Origin: JBBEAM01 sp040882845
Lineage (GTDB): Bacteria > Pseudomonadota > Alphaproteobacteria > Kiloniellales > DSM-21159
DNA length: 64,000 nt
Direction: 5' to 3'
Assembly (NCBI GenBank): GCA_040882845.1
Contig: JBBEAM010000007.1
Span: forward strand, 1,116,001 to 1,180,000
In this document: piece by piece, positions 8,078-17,659 of the stretch
Numbering within the stretch: position 1 is the stretch's first letter
Layout: each line of letters starts with the position of its first letter
Translations under genes and position numbers: made by a program
The notes under the pieces: generated by a model
What the model was told of the DNA's origin: nothing
What the model saw: only the letters and a program-made list of their open reading frames with translations
Databases searched by the model: none

Positions 8078-9554
8078 TCTCGGATTTGAACCCCTTGAAG
8101 GCGGTCAGCAGGATGATCTTGAGATCGAGCCACAGCGACCAATGCTCGATGTAGTAGATGTCGTGCTCGACCCGCTTTTGGATCTGGGTCACGGTCTCCG
8201 TCGGGCCGCGCCAGCCGCTGATCTGAGCCAGGCCGGTGATCCCCGGCTTGACGCGGTGGCGTGCGTCGTAGAAGGGCACGGCATCGAAGTAGTACTGCCC
8301 GGCCGCCTTTGCACGCAGAGCATGCGGCCGCGGCCCGACGATCGACATGTCGCCGCGCAGGACGTTGAAGAATTGCGGCAGTTCGTCGAGGCTCCAGCGC
8401 CGCAAGAATGCGCCGACCCGCGTGATTCGGGGGTCGTCGCGCTGGGTCAGGCGCTCGCCGTCGTTGTCGGTCTTCTCCACCGACATGGTACGGAACTTGA
8501 GGACCTCGATGATCTCGTTGTTGAAGCCACGGCGCTTCTGGCGAAACAGCAGCGGTCCCGGGCTGTCGAACTTGATGGCCAGGGCGATGCCGAGCAGCAG
8601 CGGCGAGATCGTCAGGGTGATGATCCCTGCGATGACACGGTCTTCGATCTCCTTGACCGCCCAGCGCCAGTTTCCGATCGGCCGTTCGATGACGTTGAAG
8701 GCCGGAATTCCGGCGAAATGAGACACCTCCGCATCGTGCAGGTTCAGGACCTGCCCTCCCGGGCAGAGCCAGACGTTGACCGGCACCTCGCTGAGCTGCT
8801 GGCGCAGATCCCGGAGATAGGCCTCGCCGCGTTCCGAAGGGGCCAGGATCACGCTGTCGATCGGTTCGGCGCGCAGCCGGGCGATCAGGGCTTCGATGCC
8901 GCCGTCCACGCCGCTGCGCTGCGCCTGGGCCCCATGGCTGTCGGCGAAGATTCCGGCAACCTGGATGCCCCGGTCGGGATGGGCGGTGAAGTGCCGTGCC
9001 AGGCGCCCAGTCTGCGAGGGGTCGCCGAGGATCGCGATGCGGCGGCCGAGGCGGCCCTGCCGCGCCCAGCGCGCCGCAAGCAAGTGAACGGCGCCGCGCA
9101 GCGCCAGCATCGCGCCGAGCGCGAAGACGAACCAGTTGATCGCCCAAAGCTGCGAGTAATCCCTGGCGACGCCGGAAAGGACGCCCACCGCGATCATCAG
9201 AGCCATGGCCGCCGTCCAGCTCGCGGTCAGACGTCCCGCCGCGCGTAGCGGTTCGCGCAGCCGGCGCGTCGCGTAGTTGCCCAGGACATTGAAGAGATTG
9301 ATTGCCAGCAGCATGCCGAAGGCGGTGACTGCTGCGTAGCGGGTGAACTCCGCCGCGTTGGACAGCGCCGCTTGATGGGCGGCGTAGGAGGCTGCGAGAA
9401 TCAACAGGGTATCCAGGGGAAGCAGCGCCCGGCAGAGCGTCCCACGGGAAATCGGCCGTGCCGCGCCGCCTGTCTGGCGGCCCGCCAGATCGCCGGCAGC
9501 TTGCGGAGTGCCGCGAAACTCGGACAAGGACGAGAGTGCGCGCTGGTGCTCCAT
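8067..9554 (-). CDS. Undecaprenyl-phosphate sugar-1-phosphate transferase (WcaJ/ExoY-type initiating enzyme)
   Basis: 495 residues. Polyprenyl-phosphate hexose-1-phosphate transferases load the first sugar phosphate onto undecaprenyl phosphate and so start repeat-unit synthesis at the inner membrane. Seen here: about four N-terminal membrane segments, a central CoA-binding-like domain (RIAILGDPSQTGRLARH), a fifth membrane helix, then the catalytic domain with FRQKRRGFNN, VLKFRTM, DELPQFFNVLRGDMS and VGPRPHALR, and PGITGLAQISGWRG. All catalytic motifs look intact. The length is typical of the long WcaJ/PssY form. It heads a leftward gene string, with a GAGGAG ribosome site upstream. The sugar is probably glucose or galactose, but this is not certain. 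Confidence 0.93.
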   Translation of the reverse strand: MEHQRALSSLSEFRGTPQAAGDLAGRQTGGAARPISRGTLCRALLPLDTLLILAASYAAHQAALSNAAEFTRYAAVTAFGMLLAINLFNVLGNYATRRLREPLRAAGRLTASWTAAMALMIAVGVLSGVARDYSQLWAINWFVFALGAMLALRGAVHLLAARWARQGRLGRRIAILGDPSQTGRLARHFTAHPDRGIQVAGIFADSHGAQAQRSGVDGGIEALIARLRAEPIDSVILAPSERGEAYLRDLRQQLSEVPVNVWLCPGGQVLNLHDAEVSHFAGIPAFNVIERPIGNWRWAVKEIEDRVIAGIITLTISPLLLGIALAIKFDSPGPLLFRQKRRGFNNEIIEVLKFRTMSVEKTDNDGERLTQRDDPRITRVGAFLRRWSLDELPQFFNVLRGDMSIVGPRPHALRAKAAGQYYFDAVPFYDARHRVKPGITGLAQISGWRGPTETVTQIQKRVEHDIYYIEHWSLWLDLKIILLTAFKGFKSENAF

Positions 9555-9687
9555 CGATAGAGTGCTCCTCGGAGTGCATGAATGATCCGAGCGGATGATT
9601 TCATCGCTGCCGCGCGCGGGCGTGTGATCATCCCGAGAGGAGGTGTGACCAAACGGAGCTTAGCCGCACAGCCTCCCGGCCAGCCGC

Positions 9688-10911
9688 CTAAGCAGCCCGG
9701 CTGAGCCGGTGTCCGCAGCCTTCAAGCAGGGCCGCGGCGAAGGCCTGCGGAGTCCTCACGGCGAGAAATTCGGAGACCTTCCGGACCGATTGCGCCGGCA
9801 GGCTCCCCGACTCTACCGCCCCCTCTATCGCCGCGGCGAGGGCGCTGGGATCGCTGCTGTCGACGGTCACTCCGAGACCGTAGTTCTCGGTCAGACGCCC
9901 GAGCAGGCCGTAGTCCTGGCAGATGACCGGCCGACCGGCGCGCGCCGCCCAGAGCAGCACGCCGCTGGAGCCGACGAAGCGCTGATAGGGCGCCAGGACG
10001 ACGTCGCTTGCCCGCACCAGCGCGGTCACCTCGCCTTCGCTCAGCCAGCGGTTGGCGATCTTGAGCCACAGCTTCGGCTGACGGCCGCGCAGCTCCGACT
10101 CCGAGTCCGTCAGGGCCGCACGCAGGCCATCGTCCACCCGCCCCGCCAGCATCACCGCGGTCCGCTGCGCAATCTCCGGTGGCAGGCGCTTCAGCGCCTC
10201 CAGCAAAGGCAGGGCGCCTTTGCGTTCCGTGAGTTCCCCAAACAGCAGAAACGCGACGCGGTTGCGGGGAATCTCGTCGGCCAGCGCATGCTCCTCGGGG
10301 CTGGGCTCGACCGCGGGAAAAGCCGGATCGCCGATCTGCGCTAGTTTGCCGCCTGCGGCGTAGCGCTCGGCCGCGAAGGCCGGGAAATAGGGATCGAGGG
10401 AGAACACCCGCTCCACCGCGCGGTTGCGCAGGGCGAGCCGCAGCAGGAGATCCTTCCGGCGGTCGCGCAGTTTCTCCCGCGCCGTAGCCGGCGCGCAGCC
10501 GATCGCCGCGTAGTGCGCCGTCGGCCGGAACAGCACGCCGGACACCCGGCGTCCGGCCGCCCCCAAGCCAAGAGCATAAGGCAGCGCCAGATGATCGAAA
10601 CTCAGGAACAGCCCACGTGACGCACCAGTCCTGAGCAGATAGCGGCGCATCGCCCGCCAACGGGAAAAAGCGCTGACCAACAGATTGCCGTGGGTGCAGC
10701 GCTGCTGCTCCTTGGCCCCCAGAGGAATCGCCTGGGCATTCCCGGGCAGTTGCGGACGCAGCGTCTCCATCAGCGCCTTGGCCACCACCAGCGTGACCCG
10801 CAGATCCTCTGGGCGCGCCGTTATCTCGCGCAGGAGGTGACCGAGCCACTCGCGGGCGTGGCCGCGCGGATCCGGCTCGAAGATCAGGATGTGCGTGGTT
10901 TTGCCATCCAT
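9688..10911 (-). CDS. Glycosyltransferase family 4-like protein
   Basis: 407 residues. It begins THILIFEPDPRGHAREWLGHLL, a variant N-lobe with the G-H pair expected in the acceptor loop. The C-lobe has VAFLLFGELTERKGALPLLEAL, the family-4 V-x-x-G-x-x-x-x-x-KG pattern, then LVRASDVVLAPYQRFVGSSGVLLWAARAG, a donor site in which the usual E-G-F-G-x-x-x-x-E is altered (FVGSSGVL). This variant appears in other GT4 proteins of exopolysaccharide loci. The gene lies five bases after the next glycosyltransferase upstream, so the two are co-transcribed. Donor specificity is unknown. Confidence 0.78.
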   Translation of the reverse strand: MDGKTTHILIFEPDPRGHAREWLGHLLREITARPEDLRVTLVVAKALMETLRPQLPGNAQAIPLGAKEQQRCTHGNLLVSAFSRWRAMRRYLLRTGASRGLFLSFDHLALPYALGLGAAGRRVSGVLFRPTAHYAAIGCAPATAREKLRDRRKDLLLRLALRNRAVERVFSLDPYFPAFAAERYAAGGKLAQIGDPAFPAVEPSPEEHALADEIPRNRVAFLLFGELTERKGALPLLEALKRLPPEIAQRTAVMLAGRVDDGLRAALTDSESELRGRQPKLWLKIANRWLSEGEVTALVRASDVVLAPYQRFVGSSGVLLWAARAGRPVICQDYGLLGRLTENYGLGVTVDSSDPSALAAAIEGAVESGSLPAQSVRKVSEFLAVRTPQAFAAALLEGCGHRLSRAA

Positions 10912-10916
10912 CGCCG

Positions 10917-12125
10917 CTAGGCCCGGGCGCCGTCGAGGTGCAGCAGAAAGTCGCCGAGCACGCGCTGCTTGTCATGTGCCTGCACCACGTAGTCGCGGGC
11001 GCGGCGGCCAAGCTCGCTGCAGCGCTCGCTGTCTCCGGCAAGGCGCTCGACAGCGGCGGCCAGAGCCTCGGTGTCGCCAGAAGGCACACAGAGAAATCCA
11101 CCGCAGCGTTCCTGCAGACTCCACAGCATGCTACCCGGCGGCGCAGCGGCGACGATCGGCCGCCCCGCCGCCATGATCGCGAAGACCTTGGAGGGGACGG
11201 CGAAGTCCGCGATCAGCGGATGCTGTGTGACCAGATGGATGTCCCCCTCCGCAAGGCTTTCCGCCAGGCGTTCGACGGGAACCAGAGGCTCGAAACGGAC
11301 GTTGTCCAGCTGGCGCGCAGCGGCGCGCGCCTTGAGGCTCTCGGTCTCGCTGCCCTGCCCGCGCAGCAGGACACGCAGCGGCGCGCCACGGCCGCGTAGC
11401 ACCGCCGCCATGTCGAGCACCTGATCCAGCGCCTGCTTCCTGCCGAAGTTGCCGCTGTACATCGCCGTGCGGAACTTGTTGGAACGCGCGGGGCGCGGCT
11501 GCACCGCGGCGGTATCGATCCAGATCGGCAGCACGTCGATCGGAGCCGTAACGCCCAGGCTATGCAGGTGCTCGCGCATCGGCTCTGAAAGCACCAGCAC
11601 GCCGTCGCAGCGATTCAGCGCCTGGCGCTCCAGCCACTGCAGCGCACGCACCGCCCGGCCGTTGCCGAGCATGCTGAGCCCGGCGGCGAGCCCCGATTGT
11701 ACGTCATGCACCAGGGCGATATGGCGTCCGCCGCGCCGCGTCGCCGCGCAGCCGAGCAGCACTGCAAAGATCGAGGGACAGAGCGAGACGACGCGCGAGC
11801 GGCGCCGGACGGCGCCGCTGGCCAGCCTCAGCAGCCCCGACGCGAGAAATGCGGCTTCGCGGAGCAGCCGGCCCAGGGCCCCGCGTTTTCGCGTGAACCA
11901 GGGACGCAGCCGCCGCACCGCCACGCCATTGAGCATTTCCCGGTCGCGCTCGCCACGGCGGTAGCCATCGGATACCACACCCTCGGGATAGCTTGGCCGC
12001 GTCGTCAGCACCTCGACCTCGGCCCCGTGCGCAGCCAGATACTCCGCCATGTCCGTGACGTAGGGTCCTGAGCCGATCGGCTCAGGGCGGTAGCTTTGGG
12101 AGATGAAGAGCGTGGAGCTGGGCAC
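10917..12125 (-). CDS. Glycosyltransferase family 4 (WbuB-like), GTG start
   Basis: 402 residues from a GTG at 12125. This start follows a GGAG ribosome site with eight bases spacing; the longer open frame into the kinase gene carries no conserved sequence. The N-terminus STLFISQSYRPEPIGSGPYV, followed by EVEVLTTRPSYPEG, is the signature of the WcaI/WbuB group of fucosyl- or N-acetylfucosaminyl-type transferases. The C-lobe holds YSGNFGRKQALDQVLDMAAVL, LVTQHPLIADFAVPSKVFAIMAAGRP and a C-terminal donor loop. The 14-base gap to the tyrosine kinase gene indicates one operon. The sugar identity is inferred only from the subgroup. Confidence 0.83.
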   Translation of the reverse strand: MPSSTLFISQSYRPEPIGSGPYVTDMAEYLAAHGAEVEVLTTRPSYPEGVVSDGYRRGERDREMLNGVAVRRLRPWFTRKRGALGRLLREAAFLASGLLRLASGAVRRRSRVVSLCPSIFAVLLGCAATRRGGRHIALVHDVQSGLAAGLSMLGNGRAVRALQWLERQALNRCDGVLVLSEPMREHLHSLGVTAPIDVLPIWIDTAAVQPRPARSNKFRTAMYSGNFGRKQALDQVLDMAAVLRGRGAPLRVLLRGQGSETESLKARAAARQLDNVRFEPLVPVERLAESLAEGDIHLVTQHPLIADFAVPSKVFAIMAAGRPIVAAAPPGSMLWSLQERCGGFLCVPSGDTEALAAAVERLAGDSERCSELGRRARDYVVQAHDKQRVLGDFLLHLDGARA

Positions 12126-12139
12126 AGGCGGTACTCCGA

Positions 12140-14452
12140 TCAGGCGGACTGCGCCAGGTAGCCGTGATGCAGGTAGGCACCCTCCCCGTAGCTGTACTGC
12201 TTGTAGCGCTTCGGATCGACCTGGGAGAGGACGATGCCAGAGACATGCGCGCCGGAGCGCGCCAGGTTCTTGATCTCCGTCGTTACGGTGCTGCGCCGGG
12301 TGCCCCCCCACTTGACGTTGATCACCACGTGATCGGCGATGCGGGCGAGGTGCAGCACCTCCGGCGTGACTCTGAGCGGTGAGGTATCGACCACCACCTC
12401 GTCGTAGTGGCGCGACAACGTCTCCAGCAGGGCCTGAACTCGCTCAAGCGATACTGTCTGGCCGCGCATCCTGCTGAGCTTCCCGGTGAAGAGAACATGC
12501 ACACCGGAATTGCGGTCCTCGTGAATGATGTCCTGCGGCGTGGCCTCGCCGTTCAGCAGGTCGATCACGCCGGTCTGGCGGAAGCGCTGCCCGAAGAGTC
12601 TATGCTGAGTCGGCTGGCGCCAGTCGAGATCGAGCAGCGCGACCTTTTTGCCCTCGCTGGCCATCAGCTGGGCGTAGCTGCAGCTGGTGTGCGACTTGCC
12701 TTCGCCCGGCGCCGCCGAGGTGAAGACCGTCACGTTGGGAATGATGTGCTCGCGGCGCTCCAGCGAGAGTTGGGTGCCGAGCATGCGCAGGGCATCCGCA
12801 TAGACCGAGCGGGGGTTCTGTAGCACGTAGTCGCAGCGTCCGGAGCGACGCACGGGAACCCGGGGCAGCACCGCGAGCGCGGGCAGCCCGGTCGTCTCCT
12901 CCAGCTCTTCGGGCGTGCGGAAGGTCTGGTCCAGCTTCTCAAGCAACAGCGCCAGCAGGACGCCGAGACCGATCCCGGCCAGGGCGCCGACCGCCAGCAT
13001 CAGCCTGCTCGGCGGAAAGCTCGGGCCATAAGGCACGGCGGCGGCGGACACCAGTTCCGCGCCAGGAGCCATCATGCCGGCCTGATAGGCGGTTTCCTTG
13101 GAGCGCTGCAGCAGGGACTCGTAAAGCTGGCGGCTGGCCTCGGCCTCACGTTCGAGCTGGCGCAGGCGAACCTCCGCGCTATTGGATTCGCCCATGGTGC
13201 CCTCGGCTTCCTCCATGCGGCCCTGGGCCCGGGCCCGATTGTTCGTGGCGATGTCGAGCTCGTTCTGCAGGCTGGTGACGATGCGTTCGATCTCGGCGTT
13301 GATCCGCCGGTCCACATCTCCGAGCTGCGCCTGAATGTTCTGCACCTTGGGGTGCTTGTCGGTGTAATCGGACCGCAGTTCCGCGGCCTGGCGTTCGAGC
13401 TCGGCCTTCTGGTTGCGTAGCGAAAGGATCAAATCAGACTGCAGCACTGAAGGAACCGATTGCAGATCGCCACCCTCCCCGCGCAGGGATTCGGCCTGGG
13501 CAAGCCGGGCCTGAGCCTCGGCAACCTGGGTCTCCGCACCGATCAGGCCCTGGTTGAGGGCAGCCATCTGCTGGCCAATGACGGTATCCGACTGGGTCGC
13601 GAAGAGCTCGTGCTCCTTGCGGTAGTCTTCGACCTTGCGTTCGGCTACCTCGACCTGGCCGCGCAGCTCCTGCAGGCGCTCGTCGAGCCAGGCGTTGACC
13701 TGGTCAGCGGCGCTCTCCTTGGTCGATAGCTGCTGCGAGGTGTAGGCCTCGGCGAAGGCATTGGCCATCCTGGCCGAGAGCTCAGGATTCTCGGTTTCTG
13801 CCGCGATCGCAATGACATGGCTGCGGTTCAGCGGCTCGACCTCGATGCGGCTGAGAACGCGGCTCTCGATCCCTTCCCAGAGCTGACTGCGCCGGGCTTC
13901 CTCGGAAAGCCGGGGCTGGCTATCGCCTTCCTCCGCACCGCCAGAAACGGCGGTGACTGCCGCCTTGGCCGCACGCACGATCGCGTCCAAGCCTAGTTTT
14001 TCGAGGAGAGAGGCCTCCTCCTCGCGCAGCGCGGGGTTGAAGATCGGCGACTCATCGAGCGACAGGCGCTCGGCGACGTCCCGCGCCATCTTCCGCGAGG
14101 CGATGACATAAGCCTCGGTACGCACCGTGTCGCTATTCGGCACGATATTCTCGAGCACCGCCTGGATTTCCGCGACATGCGGTTGCTGGGTGCCGATCAG
14201 CACCCGCGCCTCGGCGGTGTAACGGGGCGTCATGGTCTGCGCGGCGAGCGCGGCAAGAACTGCGACCAGCAGGGTGACCCCTAGCACCAGCCATTTCCGG
14301 CGCCAGAGCTTGCACAGCAGTTCCCAGCCGCCGTCCTCCGCACCGGCATCGAGCCTCGGGCCCGGAAAACCGGGCCGGACAGCCGGTGCGGCGGCAGGCG
14401 TGGTGAGGGAACCGTAGGGGGAGAGGCCACCGCCCCTATCCGCAAAGGACAT
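12140..14452 (-). CDS. Wzc-type polysaccharide co-polymerase with bacterial tyrosine kinase domain
   Basis: 770 residues. BY-kinases control chain length and export of capsule and exopolysaccharide through cycles of Tyr autophosphorylation. The N-terminal half is a Wzz domain: a first membrane helix near residue 55, a long periplasmic coiled-coil region rich in E, Q and R, a Pro-rich segment (PYGPSFPPSRL) and a second membrane helix near 500. The C-terminal half is the kinase, with Walker A SAAPGEGKSHTS, Walker A' VALLDLDWRQP and Walker B DEVVVDTSP. It ends in a Tyr-rich tail (six Tyr in the last 25 residues), the expected phosphorylation cluster. It shares one base with the export lipoprotein gene (TGATG), so the two are translationally coupled. 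Confidence 0.93.
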   Translation of the reverse strand: MSFADRGGGLSPYGSLTTPAAAPAVRPGFPGPRLDAGAEDGGWELLCKLWRRKWLVLGVTLLVAVLAALAAQTMTPRYTAEARVLIGTQQPHVAEIQAVLENIVPNSDTVRTEAYVIASRKMARDVAERLSLDESPIFNPALREEEASLLEKLGLDAIVRAAKAAVTAVSGGAEEGDSQPRLSEEARRSQLWEGIESRVLSRIEVEPLNRSHVIAIAAETENPELSARMANAFAEAYTSQQLSTKESAADQVNAWLDERLQELRGQVEVAERKVEDYRKEHELFATQSDTVIGQQMAALNQGLIGAETQVAEAQARLAQAESLRGEGGDLQSVPSVLQSDLILSLRNQKAELERQAAELRSDYTDKHPKVQNIQAQLGDVDRRINAEIERIVTSLQNELDIATNNRARAQGRMEEAEGTMGESNSAEVRLRQLEREAEASRQLYESLLQRSKETAYQAGMMAPGAELVSAAAVPYGPSFPPSRLMLAVGALAGIGLGVLLALLLEKLDQTFRTPEELEETTGLPALAVLPRVPVRRSGRCDYVLQNPRSVYADALRMLGTQLSLERREHIIPNVTVFTSAAPGEGKSHTSCSYAQLMASEGKKVALLDLDWRQPTQHRLFGQRFRQTGVIDLLNGEATPQDIIHEDRNSGVHVLFTGKLSRMRGQTVSLERVQALLETLSRHYDEVVVDTSPLRVTPEVLHLARIADHVVINVKWGGTRRSTVTTEIKNLARSGAHVSGIVLSQVDPKRYKQYSYGEGAYLHHGYLAQSA

Positions 14453-15051
14453 CAGAAATAGCGCTCCCGAACGGTGATCACGTCCCCCGGCATGACCGTG
14501 CTGAGATCTCCGGCGCGCATGACCTGCTGCTCGTTTTCACGTTGCACTACGAAGTCTTCCTTGCGCGCGCGATAGGTATATCCCCCAGCCATGGCGATCG
14601 CGTTGATCACGGTCATGCCCTCGACATAGGCGTAGCCGCCGGGTTCCCGCACCTCGCCGACGATGTAGAAGGGCCGGTAGTTGAGGACGTTCACCGTCAC
14701 CTCGGCATCGCGGCGATACTCGGCGTAATGTTCCTCGAGCCGCTCTTGCAACTCCGCACGCGTCAGACCTGCGGCCTGGACGCCGCCAACCAGCGGCAGG
14801 GAAAGACTGCCCTGGCCGTCGATGCGTTGCTCGCTGGAAAGCGAGTCGTCGCCGAAGACCTCTACGCGGATCTCGTCGCCTGCCCCCAACTGGTAGGGGG
14901 CCGGTTCGAGTTCCGGCGCGGGCTGAGTCGCCTCGGGTCCGCCGGAACAACCTGCGAGCAACAGGCTGGCAGCGACGGCGGCGGCACAGGCCCGCAGGGG
15001 GGTCCGCAGCGGGGATCGCGAAATGGTCTTGCTATGCAAAGTATCGGTCAT
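14452..15051 (-). CDS. Polysaccharide export outer-membrane lipoprotein (Wza/ExoF-like, short form)
   Basis: About 199 residues from the ATG at 15051. The N-terminus has a hydrophobic stretch ending in the lipobox LLLAGC, so the protein should be lipidated and sorted to the outer membrane. The mature part has the poly-export domain (YQLGAGDEIRVEVFGDDSL) and a SLBB-like domain (YIVGEVREPGGYAYVEG, then INAIAMAGGYTYRA). It is much shorter than E. coli Wza (~380), but this one-SLBB form is common in alphaproteobacteria. It should form the export channel with the Wzc-like kinase encoded next to it. In-frame ATGs at 15063 and 15117 are alternative starts; none has a clear ribosome site. Confidence 0.88.
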   Translation of the reverse strand: MTDTLHSKTISRSPLRTPLRACAAAVAASLLLAGCSGGPEATQPAPELEPAPYQLGAGDEIRVEVFGDDSLSSEQRIDGQGSLSLPLVGGVQAAGLTRAELQERLEEHYAEYRRDAEVTVNVLNYRPFYIVGEVREPGGYAYVEGMTVINAIAMAGGYTYRARKEDFVVQRENEQQVMRAGDLSTVMPGDVITVRERYF

Positions 15052-15178
15052 GGCGTTCCACATAGGCTGTGATGAGAAAGGGCTCCGGGTTTGTCTTGAC
15101 GACATGCCCCTGCGCAATGAACGAAGGTAGCAAGCGGCCTTCTACGCGGCTTGTGATCGCTCCGTGGCGCGCGCCGGC

Positions 15179-16183
15179 TCAACCGGCTGCACGGGACTCT
15201 CCTTCAATCCGTTGCTTGAGGAAGGCCCAGGCATGAGCGATCTGGGTCTCCAGCTCCGAATGCTTCTGCCGCCAACCGAGATCCGCGATTGCGCGTCCGG
15301 GATCGGCGATCAGTCTGGGCGGATCGCCTGGGCGCCTGCCGCACTCCCGAAGCGGGACACGGCGGCCGGTGACCCGCTCCGCCGCCTCGATCACCTCGCG
15401 GACGCTAAAGCCGCAGCCGTTACCCAGGTTATAGGCCTCTGCCCCTTCGCCTCCGCCCGCGCGCAGGCGCTCCACGGCAAGCACATGGGCGTCGGCAAGG
15501 TCGCTGACGTGGATGTAGTCCCGGATGCAGGTGCCGTCCGGGGTCGGATGATCGGTCCCATAGATATCGATGCGCGGCCTGAGGCCGGCGGCGGCTTCCA
15601 GCACCAAGGGTATGAGGTGCGTCTCAGGCTCGTGCAGCTCTCCAAGCTCGCCCTCGGGATCGGCCCCCGCAGCGTTGAAGTAGCGCAGCGAGACCGAGCG
15701 TAGTCCGTTCCGGGCATAGTCCTGCAGGAACTGCTCGGTCATCGCCTTGGTGTGGCCATAGGGGTTCGATGGCTGGATTGCCGCGGTCTCGTCGATCGGC
15801 ATTTCGGCGACATCGCCGTAGACCGCCGCGCTGGAGGAGAATACCAGCGCCTTGACACCGCGCGCCTGCATGACCTCCAGCAGCGCCAGGGTACCGACCA
15901 GATTGTTGCCATAGTACTTGGCCGGATCCTGCACGGACTCGCCCGCCGCGATGAAACCCGCCAAGTGTACGACCGCCGAAGGCCGGTAGCTGCGGAAGGC
16001 GGCGTCGAGCCGCGTGCTATCCATCAGGTCCCCGATCACGAGAGGCCCCCAGCGCACGTTGCTCCGGTAGCCGCCAGAGAGGTCGTCATAGACCACCGGA
16101 GTGAAGCCGCTGCGCGCCAACGCCTTGCAGACATGACTGCCGATGTAGCCGGCGCCGCCGGTCACGAGAATGTTGCCAGCCAT
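15179..16183 (-). CDS. galE: UDP-glucose 4-epimerase
   Basis: 334 residues. It interconverts UDP-glucose and UDP-galactose using tightly bound NAD, supplying UDP-galactose for the exopolysaccharide. Seen here: NAD-binding ILVTGGAGYIGSHVCKAL, the VHLAGFIAAGESV loop, FSSSAAVYGD, and the catalytic Y-x3-K as NPYGHTKAMTEQ (Tyr near residue 145). SLRYFNAAGAD and a typical GalE C-terminus with NLGNGCGFSV follow. All expected residues are present. It lies three bases after the mannose-1-phosphate guanylyltransferase gene in a leftward operon. Related UDP-sugar epimerases share these motifs, so the exact substrate is likely but not proven. Confidence 0.92.
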   Translation of the reverse strand: MAGNILVTGGAGYIGSHVCKALARSGFTPVVYDDLSGGYRSNVRWGPLVIGDLMDSTRLDAAFRSYRPSAVVHLAGFIAAGESVQDPAKYYGNNLVGTLALLEVMQARGVKALVFSSSAAVYGDVAEMPIDETAAIQPSNPYGHTKAMTEQFLQDYARNGLRSVSLRYFNAAGADPEGELGELHEPETHLIPLVLEAAAGLRPRIDIYGTDHPTPDGTCIRDYIHVSDLADAHVLAVERLRAGGGEGAEAYNLGNGCGFSVREVIEAAERVTGRRVPLRECGRRPGDPPRLIADPGRAIADLGWRQKHSELETQIAHAWAFLKQRIEGESRAAG

Positions 16184-16186
16184 GAT

Positions 16187-17659
16187 TCAGCTCCGTCCGT
16201 AGCGGTCTTCGAAACGCACGATGTCGTCCTCGCCCAGATAGGCGCCGACCTGTACCTCGATCAGATGCAAGGGGATCTTTCCTGGGTTTTCCAGGCTGTG
16301 CGACGCGCCCAGGGGAATATGGATCGACTGGTTTTCGTGCAGCAGCATGGTCTCCTCGTCCCGGGTGATGCGTCCGGTGCCGCTGACCACGATCCAGTGT
16401 TCGGCGCGGTGGTGATGCATCTGCAAGCTGAGCTTCTCGCCGGGTTTGACCAGGATGTGCTTGACCTGAAAGCGCTCACCGCTCTCCACGGTCTGGTAGT
16501 GGCCCCAGGGACGCTGCACCAGGGCGTGCTGATCGGCCGCGCGATGGCCATCCTTCCTGAGCCGCCCGACCAGACGGTCCATCGACACGGTCTGCTCGGC
16601 GCTGCTGATCAGCACCGCATCCTCGGTATCGACGATCACCAGATCCTTGAGGCCGACGGCGGCGATCAGACGGCCGTTGGCCTTGATGTAGCAGTTGCTG
16701 ACATCCTGCGTGACCGTGTTGCCGTCGAGGACGTTGCCATCCGAGTCGCCGGCACGCAGATCGCGTAGCGCCGGCCAGGTGCCGATGTCGCTCCAGCCCA
16801 TCTCGGCGGGAACGACCGCGGCGCGTCCGGTCCGCTCCATCACCGCCACATCCACGGAAACATCGGGAGCTTCGGCAAAGGCTTCCGCATCGAGCCGGAG
16901 GGTGTCGCCCTCCACGATAGCCTCGGCCAGCGCCTTGGCGCAGGCCGTCCGGCACTCCGGCGCGTAGTGCTGGAGTTCCTCGAGGAAGGCATCGACGGGA
17001 AGCAGGAAGATACCGCTGTTCCAGAGATAGCGGCCTTCCGCGAGAAGCTGCTCGGCTTCGTGGCGTGCGGGTTTCTCGACGAAGCGCGCCACTCTGGACG
17101 CCTCCGCGAGTTCGCCTAGCGCTTCACCTTGCTCGATATAGCCGTATCCGGTTTCCGGCCGGTCCGGCCGGATCCCGAAGGTGACCAGCATTCCGGCTTC
17201 GGCGGCGGCGCGGGCTTTGCCGAAGGTTGCGGCAAAGGCCTGCGCATCGCCGATATGATGATCGGCCGGCATGGCCAGCATGAGTGCGGCCGGGTTCCGC
17301 TCGTGCAGCAGGCTAGCCGCCGCCGCCAGTGCCGGCGCGGTGTTGCGCGGCAGAGGTTCGCAGACCACCGCCGCGGGCTCGACGCCGATCTCTTCGAGGT
17401 GATCGCGGACCATGTAGCGATGCTCCGCATTGCAAAGGATGATCGGCGCGCCGAGGCCCAGGGCATGCTGCGCCCGGAGCACGGTTTCCTGCAGCAGCGA
17501 CTTGTCGGAGCTCAGGCGCTGAAACTGCTTGGGACAGTCCTGCCGGGACACCGGCCAGAGACGCTTTCCCGATCCCCCGCACAGGATCACGGGATGGACT
17601 TCCGGCTGCCGCTGCTCTTCTCGCAGCGGCAGCTCCTGCCTGCCGACGATCTTGTTCAT
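16187..17659 (-). CDS. manC: Bifunctional mannose-1-phosphate guanylyltransferase / mannose-6-phosphate isomerase
   Basis: 490 residues. It makes GDP-mannose from mannose-1-phosphate and GTP, and the type II form also isomerises fructose-6-phosphate. The N-terminal pyrophosphorylase signature is VILCGGSGKRLWPVSRQDCPKQF; later segments are PADHHIGD, FVEKPARHEAEQLL, YLWNSGIFL and GWSDIGTWPAL. The C-terminal type II PMI cupin has RPWGHYQTVESGERFQVK, KPGEKLSLQMHHHRAEHWIVVSG and PLGASHSLENPG, with the metal-binding His cluster intact. Full length for AlgA/ManC/XanB. The start overlaps the stop of the response regulator by four bases, linking precursor supply to that regulator. The polymer therefore probably contains mannose or a GDP-mannose-derived sugar. 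Confidence 0.93.
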   Translation of the reverse strand: MNKIVGRQELPLREEQRQPEVHPVILCGGSGKRLWPVSRQDCPKQFQRLSSDKSLLQETVLRAQHALGLGAPIILCNAEHRYMVRDHLEEIGVEPAAVVCEPLPRNTAPALAAAASLLHERNPAALMLAMPADHHIGDAQAFAATFGKARAAAEAGMLVTFGIRPDRPETGYGYIEQGEALGELAEASRVARFVEKPARHEAEQLLAEGRYLWNSGIFLLPVDAFLEELQHYAPECRTACAKALAEAIVEGDTLRLDAEAFAEAPDVSVDVAVMERTGRAAVVPAEMGWSDIGTWPALRDLRAGDSDGNVLDGNTVTQDVSNCYIKANGRLIAAVGLKDLVIVDTEDAVLISSAEQTVSMDRLVGRLRKDGHRAADQHALVQRPWGHYQTVESGERFQVKHILVKPGEKLSLQMHHHRAEHWIVVSGTGRITRDEETMLLHENQSIHIPLGASHSLENPGKIPLHLIEVQVGAYLGEDDIVRFEDRYGRS